Source of the DNA: Flagellimonas olearia
GTDB lineage: Bacteria > Bacteroidota > Bacteroidia > Flavobacteriales > Flavobacteriaceae
NCBI RefSeq assembly: GCF_009184425.1
Contig: NZ_WELG01000002.1
Location: 372,001-436,000, forward strand
Direction of reading: 5' to 3'
Length of the DNA: 64,000 nucleotides
Shown here piece by piece: positions 1-11,448 of this stretch (position 1 is the first letter of the stretch; every line of letters starts with the position of its first letter). The position numbers and the translations under genes are program-made. Below the pieces are notes generated by a model. It was not told the origin of the DNA and did no database searches. It saw only the letters and a list, made by a program, of their open reading frames with translations.

Positions 1-232
1 AAACGAGTCAATTGTGTAAAATTCCTTTTTCACCTAGAATATGTTGTACAATGTGCAAAATTCGTGAGCCTTCTTCTTCCATGTTATTGGTGTGCAAACA
101 AAATCGCAATCGCTCAATTTCTTGTTAAAATAGTCGATATTTTAAAATAGCTGCCGAAAAATTTCTCCATAACACAAATGTAGTTCTTCCTGTTTTTAAG
201 CCCTATCTTAGGGCGTCATAAACCCATTGAAA

Positions 233-2029
233 ATGAAACTTGTTCTCTCCTTTTTTGCAATACTATCCGGTTTGTGGTCCATGGCACAGACCAATTCCTA
301 TACTATTTCGTTTGGGAATGCCGTACACCACGAGGCATCCATAAATGCAATTTTCCCTGATTTGGGGAGGGATACCATTTCCTTTCGGATGAGCCGTACT
401 TCTCCAGGGCGATATGCCTTGCACGAATTTGCCAAGAATGTCTATGGCTTCAAGGCTTTTGACAGTAAGGGAAACGCATTATCGGTTCATCGGCCCAATC
501 CTTATGAATGGCAAGTTACCGGTCATGATGGCTCTATTCAGGTTCAGTATACCTTATTTGCCAACCGTGGCGATGGGACCTATTCCCAAATTGATGAGAC
601 CCATGCCCATTTGAACATTCCCGCTACCTTTATGTATGCTCCTTCCCTCAGCGAACGCAACATTGAAGTAACCTTTGATGTTAGAGAGGATTTAAACTGG
701 GAAGTGGCCACCCAATTACCCTTGGTTTCCGGCACTACCTATTCTGCGCCCAACCTTTACTATTTTATGGACAGTCCTACCGAGATCAGTGACTTTATGC
801 TTCGGTCTTTTGAGGTTGATGGCAAGACCATTCAGCTAGCCCTTCATCACAATGGAACCGAAGCGGAGGCCAACACCTATTTTGAAAAAGTAAAAAAGGT
901 GATCTTGGCGGAAAAGGATGTTTTTGGGGAGCTTCCCAATTTTGATCATGACACCTATACCTTTTTGGCCTGTTACATTCCCAATGCTTCCGGGGATGGT
1001 ATGGAACACCGAAATTCCACCATTGTAACCAGCACCCGTAGTTTGGCCAATGGAGGAATGGAGCGCAACATCGGTACGGTGTCCCACGAGTTTTTCCATG
1101 CGTGGAACGTGGAACGTATCCGCCCAAAGTCATTGGAACCTTTTGATTTTGAAGCTGCCGATATGAGTGGTGCACTTTGGTTCGCCGAAGGCTTTACCAG
1201 TTATTATACCAATCTCATCTTGTGCAGGGCAGGCCTTATATCCCCAAAGGAGTATGTAGAGGGCATTACCGGTACCTTTAATTATGTATGGAATTCTCCG
1301 GCCCGGAAGTTTTTTAACCCTATTGAGATGAGTTATCAAGCGCCCTTTGTGGATGCAGCCACTTCGGTAGATCCCGTGAACAGGGACAATACCTTTATCT
1401 CTTACTATTCCTATGGCAGTGTCCTAGGTTTGGCCTTGGACCTCTCTTTGCGTGAAAATGGTCTTACCATGGATGATTTCATGAAATCCGTTTGGCAACA
1501 ATATGGAAAACCTGAAGTACCCTACACCCTAGAAAACCTTCATGATGCCCTCAACGCATTTGCCGGGAAGAAGTTTGGGGATGATTTCTTCAACACCTAT
1601 ATCTATACAAGTGGGATGCCCGATTATGTTTCTTTGCTGAACTCTGTTGGGGTGAATCTGCAACAGCCTAAAATAGAACCTTATTTTGGGGCCTATACGT
1701 CCATGAATCCTGATAATTCAGGGTATAAAATATTGAGAAATCCTGTAATGGGCAGCCCTGCCTACCTCGCCGGATTGGATACTGGTGATGTAATTCTTGA
1801 CATCAATGGCATCTCTTTTTCTGAGGACCAAGACTTTTCGGATTACCTGAAGCAGTTTAAGATGGGAGATTCCTTAAAAGTGAGCTTTACCCGCTATGGG
1901 GTGCCAAAAACAACTTCACTGGTCTTGCGTCCGAGTCCCGATTATTCCATCCATCTTATGGAAGACAAGGAACAAACCCCATCCAAATCAATGCTCCAAC
2001 AACGAAAAAGTTGGTTAAAACAGGAATAG
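233..2029 (+). CDS. M61 family peptidase with C-terminal PDZ domain
   Basis: This is a secreted metallo-aminopeptidase of the M61 (glycyl aminopeptidase) family, 598 residues from the ATG at 233; a TTG two codons upstream is a less likely start. The first ~19 residues form a hydrophobic signal peptide ending in Met-Ala-Gln, so it acts in the periplasm or at the cell surface. The zinc motif HEFFH lies near residues 285-289, followed by the family-typical NVERIRP, and a GMEHRNST segment ~25 residues earlier matches the M61 substrate-binding region. Around residues 490-565 a PDZ-like domain is visible (GSPAYLAGLDTGDVILDING). The length fits the family. The GNAT gene begins at the base right after its stop codon, so the two are probably co-transcribed. 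Substrate is unknown. Confidence 0.93.
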   Translation: MKLVLSFFAILSGLWSMAQTNSYTISFGNAVHHEASINAIFPDLGRDTISFRMSRTSPGRYALHEFAKNVYGFKAFDSKGNALSVHRPNPYEWQVTGHDGSIQVQYTLFANRGDGTYSQIDETHAHLNIPATFMYAPSLSERNIEVTFDVREDLNWEVATQLPLVSGTTYSAPNLYYFMDSPTEISDFMLRSFEVDGKTIQLALHHNGTEAEANTYFEKVKKVILAEKDVFGELPNFDHDTYTFLACYIPNASGDGMEHRNSTIVTSTRSLANGGMERNIGTVSHEFFHAWNVERIRPKSLEPFDFEAADMSGALWFAEGFTSYYTNLILCRAGLISPKEYVEGITGTFNYVWNSPARKFFNPIEMSYQAPFVDAATSVDPVNRDNTFISYYSYGSVLGLALDLSLRENGLTMDDFMKSVWQQYGKPEVPYTLENLHDALNAFAGKKFGDDFFNTYIYTSGMPDYVSLLNSVGVNLQQPKIEPYFGAYTSMNPDNSGYKILRNPVMGSPAYLAGLDTGDVILDINGISFSEDQDFSDYLKQFKMGDSLKVSFTRYGVPKTTSLVLRPSPDYSIHLMEDKEQTPSKSMLQQRKSWLKQE

Positions 2030-2560
2030 ATGATCTACTATAAACAGGCAAGTTCCACACAAGAACTGGAACAGATCCTTTCCCTTCAGCAAAAAAACTT
2101 GGCCAAAAGCCTAACCACGGACGAGCTGGAAAACGAAGGCTTTCTCACCGTGGAACATTCCATGGATATACTACAGGCCATGAATGAGGAATGTGGGCAT
2201 ATCATTGCTTTGGAAGATGGTGAGGTTATTGGGTATGCCCTTTGCATGCATCCCAAGTTTGCCGACTCCATTGAAGTTTTACGACCCATGTTTGTTGAAA
2301 TCAACAAGGCCGTGGCTGACAAAAGCAACTATATGGTCATGGGGCAAATCTGCGTTTCCAAGAGCCATAGAGGCCAAGGCATTTTTAGAAACCTATACCT
2401 TACCATGAAGAATAAACTTCCCGAAGGTTTTGACACCATTATTACCGAAGTGGACGGAAAGAACAAGCGGTCGTTGAGGGCCCACGCCGCGGTTGGTTTT
2501 CAAACCCTAAAAGTGTATCCGGCTGGGGAGAAAGAATGGCATTTGATCGAACTAAAATAA
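2030..2560 (+). CDS. GNAT family N-acetyltransferase
   Basis: A 176-residue acetyltransferase of the GNAT superfamily, transferring acetyl from acetyl-CoA to an unidentified amine. The acetyl-CoA pyrophosphate-binding loop is seen as HRGQGIF near residues 113-119, after the beta strand QICVSKSH; a second strand (EVIGYALCM) precedes it, as expected for the fold. The ATG directly abuts the TAG stop of the M61 peptidase gene, so translation is probably coupled. A strong terminator follows at once. The substrate cannot be told from sequence; the downstream segment TEVDGKNKRSLRAHAAVGF is the usual C-terminal GNAT pattern. Confidence 0.9.
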   Translation: MIYYKQASSTQELEQILSLQQKNLAKSLTTDELENEGFLTVEHSMDILQAMNEECGHIIALEDGEVIGYALCMHPKFADSIEVLRPMFVEINKAVADKSNYMVMGQICVSKSHRGQGIFRNLYLTMKNKLPEGFDTIITEVDGKNKRSLRAHAAVGFQTLKVYPAGEKEWHLIELK

Positions 2561-2590
2561 AAAAGCCGCCCAATTGGGCGGCTTTTTTAT
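2561..2590. terminator. Bidirectional Rho-independent terminator
   Basis: The perfect palindrome GCCGCCCAATTGGGCGGC (2565-2582) is flanked by an A tract on the left and TTTTTT on the right. It lies between the convergent GNAT gene and atpC, so it can stop transcription from both sides. Confidence 0.9.
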
Positions 2591-2606
2591 TTCGTGAACT
2601 TGTTTG

Positions 2607-2885
2607 TTAATCGGCCAAGACAATTATTTTGTTGTCTTTCATTTCTATTGTTCCACTGGTAATGGACAGTACAGTTTCGCCGTTTTTCCCTGCGAAAAAT
2701 TTATCCTTAAAAGCTTCATCTATTTTGATGTCCCCTTTTACCCTGACGTTTCCAGCTTGCAACAAAGAAACAATCGGGGCGTGATTTTCCAACATTTGAA
2801 ACTCTCCATTTACACCAGGCACGGTAACCGAGGTTACATCGCCTGAGAATAAAGTCGCTTCGGGTGATACTATTTCTAAATACAT
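2607..2885 (-). CDS. atpC: F1F0 ATP synthase subunit epsilon, short form
   Basis: Epsilon subunit of F-type ATP synthase, the rotor stalk component that contacts gamma and the c-ring. It is 92 residues from ATG at 2885 (MYLEIVSPEATLFSGDV). The frame stays open further upstream, but those codons (KKIPAFAGMT) come from an inverted repeat and are not part of the family. Only the N-terminal beta-sandwich is present (PGVNGEFQMLENHAPIVSLL); the C-terminal helical pair found in ~135-residue epsilon subunits is absent, as is usual in Bacteroidota. It follows atpD on the same strand, with an 87-bp spacer that is mostly the repeat. Presence of atpDC apart from the other F1F0 genes is common in this phylum. 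Confidence 0.95.
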   Translation of the reverse strand: MYLEIVSPEATLFSGDVTSVTVPGVNGEFQMLENHAPIVSLLQAGNVRVKGDIKIDEAFKDKFFAGKNGETVLSITSGTIEMKDNKIIVLAD

Positions 2886-2894
2886 ATTTTCTAT

Positions 2895-2972
2895 TGTCAT
2901 TCCTGCGAAAGCAGGAATCTTTTTCAATTTGACTCAATTAATAATGAGATTCCTGCTTTCGCAGGAATGACA
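2895..2972. repeat. Perfect 26-bp inverted repeat between atpD and atpC
   Basis: Two 26-bp arms, 2895-2920 and 2947-2972, are exact reverse complements separated by 26 bp. Each arm itself contains a small hairpin (ATTCCTGC...GCAGGAAT). The right arm touches the atpD stop codon and the left arm ends 10 bp before the atpC start. A third copy with three substitutions lies at 58761-58786. The form matches REP-like intergenic repeats. In mRNA it would fold into one long stem between two cistrons of the ATP synthase operon. Confidence 0.9.
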
Positions 2973-4583
<1,611 letters not shown>

Positions 4584-4585
4584 TT

Positions 4586-4620
4586 ACCAATAAAAAAGGC
4601 ACTGAAAAAATCAGTGCCCT
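4586..4620 (-). terminator. Terminator of the TonB receptor gene at 4644-7406
   Basis: GGCACTGA (4598-4605) pairs with TCAGTGCC (4611-4618) around a five-base loop. On the minus strand the stem is followed by a T-rich tract, so it ends transcripts of the receptor gene before the atpD promoter region. Confidence 0.85.
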
Positions 4621-4643
4621 TGAATATTTTTTTTGGTAATGCT

Positions 4644-7406
4644 TTATGGATTGATAGTCCATGAAACATAGTAGATGGAACCAATGTTTCCTGTACCCAC
4701 AGCGGTAAAGTACTCATCTCCCAATATATTGGAGCCTCCAACCTTGAAAATAGATTTTATACTTGGAACGGCGTAGTTCAATTGCGCATCCAACACGGTA
4801 AAGGAAGGAATGTCGCCATCCGCGAAAGATGCTTCCCAGAAATAGCTGTCGCTCCACCTGTAGTTCACATTAAATCCAAAATTTGTGAAAAGCTCTGGAT
4901 TTCCAAAAGACGCCTTCACTTTATGCTTTGGCGTATTGAAATTGGTCCGAAAACCTTCCAACCTACCTTCATCGATATCCAATTCGGCATACGTGTAATT
5001 GACCCCTAAATCAAAGTTACCGAGTTTGGTATCCACACCAACTGTTGCTCCATAAGAGTTGATGTTCTCATCTGAGTTGGTATAGGTCTGATACACTTGA
5101 TAGTCTCCATTTTGAAGCGCCAACAAGGACAATCCTCCATCTCCGGCTTCACCATAGAACGGAACTGCCGTTGTAGTATTGGCCAAGAAATTTTTATAAC
5201 TGTTGTAATAGCCACTCAAATCAATGGTGAACTTCCCAATTTGGGCCCTATACCCAGCTTCATAAGCGGTAATTTCCTCGGGCTGCACCAAAGGTGTATT
5301 TACCTTTTGTGGGTCATTGGCCAACAAGGAAGCAGTGGAATAGGCATTTTCATAGGCAGCACGACCCACAATTTCCACTGTGGCCGGCATTCCAAGATTA
5401 TCCTGAGCGGCTTGACTCACATTGAATGTTCTCACATCCCTGTCCAGGTTAGCTGGAGCTGAACCTACCAAAATTGCACGACCTGCATTCAATCCAATGA
5501 ACAAATCTTGTGTGGTCGGGTTTCTAAAACCTTGTTGTACCGACACCCTAAAATTGTGGTTCCTGCTTTCACCTGCCGTATAGGCCAATGAGATTCTTGG
5601 TGAAAGGAAACCGTCAAAAAATTCGTTTTTATCATAGCGTGCAGAACCTGTAAACTTTAAACGTTCATCCATAAACTTCTTCTGCAGCTGCAAGTAAGCC
5701 CCATATTCATTATAGGTAATGGGTCCGTCAATATCTGTAAAAATGGTCCCGTTGGAGTTCAATTCATATTCCCGGAACGAGCCCCCGATTTGAAGGTCGG
5801 CCCAATCATCTATCAAATGGGCCAAATTATAGTTTCCGTTCACGTGACGGAACTTGGTTTCGTCCACAAACTTGGCCCCAGTACTCAGATCTCCATCATT
5901 AATCACTTTATTGAATGCATTTTCAAAAGCAGGAGTTCCAGGAATCAACCTTCCTTGATCGGCCGCTTGACGGCCCGCAATATGTGCTTGGGCAGAAGAC
6001 TGCTCAGGCGTAAGTCCGCCCTGTTGTATTCCTCCTAGATAGGTGGGGATGTATGCGGTGGCATAATCCGTGAACCATTGCGTATCTGATTTCCATGACC
6101 TATTGACGTTGATTGCGGCGAAACGGGTATCATAGGCATCCCCTGAATTTTCGGAAACGATATAACCTCTTAGAAAGAAGTTATCGTTCTTTATTTCCAA
6201 ACGATGTTGTTGCATGGTAAATCCTGCAACAGCATAACGGTTAGCACCTTGGTAAATCGTGGTACCGCGACCAATCCTACTGTTCAAAATAACCTCCAGG
6301 TCATTACCGAAAGGTCTATAATGGAATGCAAAATCCGCCTTCACACTTTCCGCATTGTAATTGGCCAAATCCGCTTCATCATACCCTGTTCGGGAAATCA
6401 CAGCAGAACCAACAGTCCCTGTAGGCAGGCCTGCGGCCGCATCAAAGTTCAAGGTGGTTGAGACTTCATCCCCATAAACATTTAAACCGTCATACGCTGG
6501 ATTGGAACGATCTGCACCAGGATTGTTCAAGTCTATGGTTTGATTGGCGTGCCAGTCCTCCCCTGTCAAAACGGAAAGATTTGCCTTAACGGCCACTTTA
6601 TCACTGAAGGCATGGGCCGCCCTAATACCAAAATCCTTATAAAAGTTACTGCCGGCAGCATCTTGTACGGTGACCCCTCCCTTGGCATAGGCACTGATTC
6701 CTTGAAAGTCAAATGGATTTTTGCTCCTCATGAACAGGATACCATTAAAAGCCCCTGCCCCGTACAAAGCTGAAGAGGCTCCTGGCAAGATTTCCACACT
6801 CTGTACATCCAACTCGGACATACCCACCAAGTTACCCAACACAAAGTTAAGTCCGGGTGCAGTGTTGTCCATTCCATCCACAAGCTGGAGGAACCTATTG
6901 TTGGCAAAAGTGGCAAAACCTCTAGTGTTTATGGACTGAAAGGTCAAACTATTGGTATTGATGTCCACTCCTTTCAAATTTTGTAATCCCCCATAGAAAG
7001 ACTCTGCCGTTGTATTCTTTATTTCCTTCAAACCAAAACGCTCCACGGAAACCGGGGATTCAAAAATCCGCTCCGGGGTACGGGAAGCCGAGACCACTAT
7101 CTCGTCCAAAAGGGTGGAGACCTCTCCCAATACAATTGAAAGGGTTTGGTTATTGGCCGTAACATTGGCTATAAATTCAGAAAAACCAATACTACTGACC
7201 CGCAGTCTGAACGGGGGTTCCTCTGATGTATTAAAAGTAAAGTTTCCATCAAAATCGGTAGTGGTTCCTTCCGCCTTTCCCATCAAGACCACATTGGCTC
7301 CTGGGATAGGCTCATTATTTTCATCAACCACCTTTCCTTGGACTGTTGTCTGCGCGTATGTGACAATTCCAAAGAGCATGAGGGAAATACTGAATAGTCT
7401 TCTCAT
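4644..7406 (-). CDS. TonB-dependent receptor with carboxypeptidase-regulatory-like domain
   Basis: Outer-membrane, TonB-energised transporter of 920 residues. A signal peptide (residues 1-18, ending TYAQ) is followed by a CarboxypepD_reg-like beta domain (~20-105, VQGKVVDENNEPIPGANV), a plug domain (~115-235, with TRGFATFANNRFLQLVDG and VEILPGASSALYGAGAFNG) and a long beta-barrel to the C-terminus. The plug pattern fits receptors for siderophores, cobalamin or oligosaccharides, but the substrate cannot be assigned. No SusD partner is adjacent. It has its own terminator and ~210 bp of AT-rich sequence upstream, so it appears monocistronic. Confidence 0.93.
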   Translation of the reverse strand: MRRLFSISLMLFGIVTYAQTTVQGKVVDENNEPIPGANVVLMGKAEGTTTDFDGNFTFNTSEEPPFRLRVSSIGFSEFIANVTANNQTLSIVLGEVSTLLDEIVVSASRTPERIFESPVSVERFGLKEIKNTTAESFYGGLQNLKGVDINTNSLTFQSINTRGFATFANNRFLQLVDGMDNTAPGLNFVLGNLVGMSELDVQSVEILPGASSALYGAGAFNGILFMRSKNPFDFQGISAYAKGGVTVQDAAGSNFYKDFGIRAAHAFSDKVAVKANLSVLTGEDWHANQTIDLNNPGADRSNPAYDGLNVYGDEVSTTLNFDAAAGLPTGTVGSAVISRTGYDEADLANYNAESVKADFAFHYRPFGNDLEVILNSRIGRGTTIYQGANRYAVAGFTMQQHRLEIKNDNFFLRGYIVSENSGDAYDTRFAAINVNRSWKSDTQWFTDYATAYIPTYLGGIQQGGLTPEQSSAQAHIAGRQAADQGRLIPGTPAFENAFNKVINDGDLSTGAKFVDETKFRHVNGNYNLAHLIDDWADLQIGGSFREYELNSNGTIFTDIDGPITYNEYGAYLQLQKKFMDERLKFTGSARYDKNEFFDGFLSPRISLAYTAGESRNHNFRVSVQQGFRNPTTQDLFIGLNAGRAILVGSAPANLDRDVRTFNVSQAAQDNLGMPATVEIVGRAAYENAYSTASLLANDPQKVNTPLVQPEEITAYEAGYRAQIGKFTIDLSGYYNSYKNFLANTTTAVPFYGEAGDGGLSLLALQNGDYQVYQTYTNSDENINSYGATVGVDTKLGNFDLGVNYTYAELDIDEGRLEGFRTNFNTPKHKVKASFGNPELFTNFGFNVNYRWSDSYFWEASFADGDIPSFTVLDAQLNYAVPSIKSIFKVGGSNILGDEYFTAVGTGNIGSIYYVSWTINP

Positions 7407-7562
7407 TGGTTTTGAATTAGAGTTAGATAAGTTTTAAGTGCATATTAAATAATGTAATGTGGAAGATACATTTTTTTTTATTTGCATTCCACAAATATGA
7501 AAAAAATTATGCATGCATAATACTTATTTATCAAAAAACACCTCGAAAGACTACGTATTTCA

Positions 7563-7590
7563 TAAAAAAGGCGCCAATTACGGCACCCTT
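7563..7590 (-). terminator. Terminator of glmS
   Basis: On the minus strand a GGTGCC/GGCGCC stem (arms at 7582-7587 and 7570-7575, with one G-U pair) with a six-base loop is followed by TTTTTTA. It lies 27 bp beyond the glmS stop. Confidence 0.75.
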
Positions 7591-7616
7591 TAATAGTAAA
7601 TTATGAATTTGGAAAG

Positions 7617-9464
7617 TTACTCTACGGTAACCGATTTTGCCAAGTTTCTGGGTTGGTCCACATTACATCCCCGCATTACCGCAATATGATAGGAGAGCAA
7701 TTGTAATGGTATGGTAGTCAACAACGGAGAAAGACTTTCAGACGTCTCTGGAATCTCAATAACGTGGTCCGCCAATTGCTTCACACTTTTGTCCCCCTCG
7801 GTAACAATGGCAATAATTCTTCCCTTTCTTGACTTGATTTCCTGAATGTTACTGACCACCTTTTCGTAATGGCCTTTTTTGGTGGCAATGACCACTACGG
7901 GCATTTGCTCATCAATGAGGGCAATAGGTCCGTGTTTCATTTCGGCCGCCGGGTATCCTTCTGCATGGATATAACTGATTTCCTTTAGCTTTAATGCGCC
8001 TTCCAAGGCCACTGGAAAATTATAGCCTCTTCCCAAGTACAAACAATTGGCCGAGTCTTTATAAATTTCCGAAATCTCCTTTACCAAAGCATTGGATTTC
8101 AGGGTTTTCTCTACCTTGGCAGGAATGGATTCCAACTCCGTAAGGTACTCATGGAACTTGGATTGCGAGAATGTTCCTTTTTCTTGGGCCAATCTCATGG
8201 CCAATAGGGTCAAAACCGTAATTTGGGTGGTAAATGCCTTTGTTGAGGCCACCCCGATTTCCGGTCCAGCATGGGTGTAGGCCCCTGCATGGGTTTCCCT
8301 TGCAATGGATGAACCTACAACATTACAGACTCCAAAGACAAAAGCTCCTTTTTCCTTGGCCAATTTAATCGCGGCCAACGTATCAGCCGTTTCCCCGGAT
8401 TGGGAAATGGCGATCAATACGTCCTTGTCAGTGATTACAGGGTTTCTATACCTAAACTCCGAAGCGTATTCTACCTCAACAGGAATACGGGCCATATCCT
8501 CAAAAATATACTCGGCCACCAGACCGGCATGCCACGAAGTTCCACAGGCCACTATAATGATTCTATTGGCATTGAGGAATTTTTCCAGGTTTTGGTCAAT
8601 TCCTGCCATCTTTATAATACCCTTATCCGCCAATAATCTACCTCTATAGGTATCCATAATGGCTCTAGGCTGTTCATAAATTTCCTTAAGCATGAAATGC
8701 TCGTACCCACCTTTTTCAATTTCTTCAAGATTCAATTGAAGTTCAAGGATATTGGGGTAGGCAATGGCATCGTCTTTGATCTTCCGCATCTTGATTTCCT
8801 TTCCGATACGGACAATTGCCATTTCTTCATCCTCCAAATACACTGCGTTATTGGTGAACTCTATAAATGGAGAGGCATCAGATGCAATGAAGTATTCATT
8901 TTCCCCAATTCCGATTGCCAAGGGGCTTCCCAGTTTGGCCACAACGATTTCATCGGGTTTGGTTCGATCAAATACGGCAATGGCATAAGCCCCAACCACT
9001 TGGTTCAAAGCTATCTGCACTGCTTTTCCAAGCTTTACCCCTTCTTTCTTCTTAACCTCCTCTATTAGGTTTACCAACACTTCGGTATCAGTATCCGACG
9101 AAAAAGTGTAACCCCTTTTGGTAAGTGCTGTCTTTATGGATTCGTAGTTTTCAATGATTCCGTTATGGATAATCACCAAATCACCGGAATTTGAACAATG
9201 GGGATGGGAGTTTACATCGTTTGGAACACCATGGGTGGCCCACCTTGTATGGCCCAATCCCAATTTTCCTTTTGTTGGAATGGTAGCTTCCGTTCTGTTC
9301 TTAAGGTCTTCAACCTTTCCCTTAGTTTTGGAAAGACTTAGGTTTTCACCGTCGAAAAGCACTACACCGGCACTATCGTACCCTCTATATTCAAGTCTTT
9401 GCAGACCTTTTATCAATACAGGATAGGCATCTCTATGGCCTATATATCCAACTATTCCACACAT
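7617..9464 (-). CDS. glmS: Glutamine-fructose-6-phosphate aminotransferase (isomerizing)
   Basis: GlmS makes glucosamine-6-phosphate from fructose-6-phosphate and glutamine, the first step to UDP-GlcNAc for peptidoglycan and lipid A. It has 615 residues, the normal length. The mature N-terminal nucleophile Cys2 is seen (MCGIVGYIGHR), then the class II glutamine amidotransferase domain (to ~230, with YRGYDSAGV and GHTRWATHG). Two SIS sugar-isomerase domains follow (~290-430, CGTSWHAG and ISQSGETADT; and ~460-600), ending in PRNLAKSVTVE as is typical. No glmS ribozyme-like leader was recognised in the ~130 bp upstream. Confidence 0.98.
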   Translation of the reverse strand: MCGIVGYIGHRDAYPVLIKGLQRLEYRGYDSAGVVLFDGENLSLSKTKGKVEDLKNRTEATIPTKGKLGLGHTRWATHGVPNDVNSHPHCSNSGDLVIIHNGIIENYESIKTALTKRGYTFSSDTDTEVLVNLIEEVKKKEGVKLGKAVQIALNQVVGAYAIAVFDRTKPDEIVVAKLGSPLAIGIGENEYFIASDASPFIEFTNNAVYLEDEEMAIVRIGKEIKMRKIKDDAIAYPNILELQLNLEEIEKGGYEHFMLKEIYEQPRAIMDTYRGRLLADKGIIKMAGIDQNLEKFLNANRIIIVACGTSWHAGLVAEYIFEDMARIPVEVEYASEFRYRNPVITDKDVLIAISQSGETADTLAAIKLAKEKGAFVFGVCNVVGSSIARETHAGAYTHAGPEIGVASTKAFTTQITVLTLLAMRLAQEKGTFSQSKFHEYLTELESIPAKVEKTLKSNALVKEISEIYKDSANCLYLGRGYNFPVALEGALKLKEISYIHAEGYPAAEMKHGPIALIDEQMPVVVIATKKGHYEKVVSNIQEIKSRKGRIIAIVTEGDKSVKQLADHVIEIPETSESLSPLLTTIPLQLLSYHIAVMRGCNVDQPRNLAKSVTVE

Positions 9465-9592
9465 AAGATTCTTTTTGGGTTAATGATCATTTTGGGTTTA
9501 GGCCCATAAAATTATAATCTATTGCCCAAAAATAGACAAAACGACATCGGCAAACCGATGAACGACCTAAAATAGGCCACAAGAAGTTGTTT

Positions 9593-11443
9593 TTAATTGG
9601 CCTTGGTGTAGAAAATCTCCAATTTTAACCTTTTATCGCTTTCAGAACCTGACACATTGCTTCCATAAAGCACTGTTCCCAAGGGGCTTATACTCGCCCT
9701 GATAGGAACATCCAATGCCTGACCGCCTTCTCCTATTCCCTCTTGTAATCCAGTGAAGAATATATTTGAGGTTGTGGTCAAGGCCAAAACGGCATTGGTG
9801 GAATCCCTGACGATAATATCATTTAAATGTTCGGTTATCCTAACTGTATACTGCACTCCCTTGCTGTTCTCCTTTTTGAGGATTCCGTCGTAATTAAGGA
9901 ACAATCCCAATGGAGCACTGTTGGCATCCACTACATTAATGGCGTTCCTCTCCGTATTGGGGTCCAATATGGGCTGTTTGGTCTCTGCATTATACAAGTA
10001 CAATCTTGGTGGTTCCACTGCATCGTCTCCCAATGTTTCTCTATCTACATAAAAGACCAGATTGGCTTCGTTGATAATCCAATTATTTGCCTTGATTTCG
10101 TTAATGACACTCGCCCCACCATTTACAACATCATCAAAAAGTCGTATTTCGGTAAGGGTCTTTGCCCCTTTCACATAGATCCGTGAAGCATTTTCACCAT
10201 TGTCAAGTGCCCCAGCGATTTCCGGCGTAAGTTCCTCATCCTGAAAAACATTGACCGCATTGCCCAATGTTATTCCATTGCTGCTCAGCAATAAACCCAG
10301 CACAAAATCCCTTTCCGCAGGAACCACTTCTTCCGCTTCACTGTCATAATCCTGATATTCGTAGGTTATGGTAATATTGGCTTCGGTAAGATCCAAGAGG
10401 AACATGAGTTCATCCATTCCCGTACCCGTAATATATATGCCCCTTAAAAAGTCATTGAAGTTGGATTGGCTCAAAAGTTCGGACTGTCCTTCTTTATCCA
10501 ATATGTTCTCTTGGAAAAAGGTCGGATTGAGGGGCACACGTATGCCCGGAGGGCGTCGCGAGGCGACCACGGTTTCGGACTCATCCACATCCTCAGTATC
10601 CGGATCATCTTCGGCAAAAATGAGCACCTCCTTATTATCAATGGTTATGGTCTTGTTATCTGCCATGGTCAGTTCTTCCCCTATAAAACTGGAAAAATCC
10701 TGATTGGAAAAATACTCCTGGGCCTCTTGAAAACCGGTATTGGGATCCAAATCCCTTAAAAAATAATTGGATCGGTATACCGAAATCTCAAAACTTGCGT
10801 CCCTGTCCCCATAAATACTATCCAAATCAAAAGTCCTGCTGAAGACATTGGGTATAAAATCATCTGCCGTTCCATCTTCATCGGCATTAAATGGATCCGA
10901 CCCAATATTAGTTTCTTCAATATCACTGACACCATCCCCATCCCAATCGGATGTTGGGTCATAAATATCTTCTTCGGTCCTTTCCAACGAATTGTCCACT
11001 CCATCCCCATCAGTATCCTTAGTAGTCGAAGGAGGTGTCTGGAACGGGATGTTCAGATATACCTCTTTTACGGTTTCTTCCTCGGGAACAGTGGAAGCAC
11101 TGCTGTCAGAATCTGCAGTATCTTCCGTTGCTTGGGACGAATCCCCAAAAACTGGATCACCCACCCTGTTGGGCAAAGATAGCTGCGAAAGAATGCTGGC
11201 ATTTCTTTTTCCATATACGGGATCATTAAAGGTTCCCAATTGGTACAGGGGCAACCTGTTGGTCTGCACCGCTGTGATACTTTTATTGAAAGCAAAAACC
11301 TCATAGGTCCTCCTGCCCGTTGTAAAGGGCTCCCCACCAACAACACCTTCACCTATGGTGTCCAGTTCGTCTTCACAAGAAGCAATCAGCAGAAACAAAG
11401 TTCCAACCCAAGCTGAAACTTTTACGATCTTGGAAAATCTCAT
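9593..11443 (-). CDS. DUF4270 family lipoprotein with calcium-binding-type repeats
   Basis: A 616-residue predicted lipoprotein of the DUF4270 family, function unknown. The lipobox ends at Cys23 (TLFLLIASC). The family N-terminal pattern follows ([16 protein letters not shown]). Between residues ~140 and 195 there are thrombospondin-type-3-like Asp-rich repeats ([27 protein letters not shown]), which usually bind calcium and space domains on the cell surface. The rest is predicted beta-rich. The start of this gene is 5 bp from the stop of the GT5-like gene on the same strand, so the pair forms one operon read away from panC. This pairing with a glycogen-synthase-like gene suggests a cell-envelope or polysaccharide role, which is inference. 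Confidence 0.9.
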   Translation of the reverse strand: MRFSKIVKVSAWVGTLFLLIASCEDELDTIGEGVVGGEPFTTGRRTYEVFAFNKSITAVQTNRLPLYQLGTFNDPVYGKRNASILSQLSLPNRVGDPVFGDSSQATEDTADSDSSASTVPEEETVKEVYLNIPFQTPPSTTKDTDGDGVDNSLERTEEDIYDPTSDWDGDGVSDIEETNIGSDPFNADEDGTADDFIPNVFSRTFDLDSIYGDRDASFEISVYRSNYFLRDLDPNTGFQEAQEYFSNQDFSSFIGEELTMADNKTITIDNKEVLIFAEDDPDTEDVDESETVVASRRPPGIRVPLNPTFFQENILDKEGQSELLSQSNFNDFLRGIYITGTGMDELMFLLDLTEANITITYEYQDYDSEAEEVVPAERDFVLGLLLSSNGITLGNAVNVFQDEELTPEIAGALDNGENASRIYVKGAKTLTEIRLFDDVVNGGASVINEIKANNWIINEANLVFYVDRETLGDDAVEPPRLYLYNAETKQPILDPNTERNAINVVDANSAPLGLFLNYDGILKKENSKGVQYTVRITEHLNDIIVRDSTNAVLALTTTSNIFFTGLQEGIGEGGQALDVPIRASISPLGTVLYGSNVSGSESDKRLKLEIFYTKAN

Positions 11444-11448
11444 GCAAT

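Noticed and set aside
2886-2927. Longer atpC with an N-terminal extension
   Set aside because: The extra residues are translated from the REP-like repeat; the epsilon family starts at MYLEIVSPEA.
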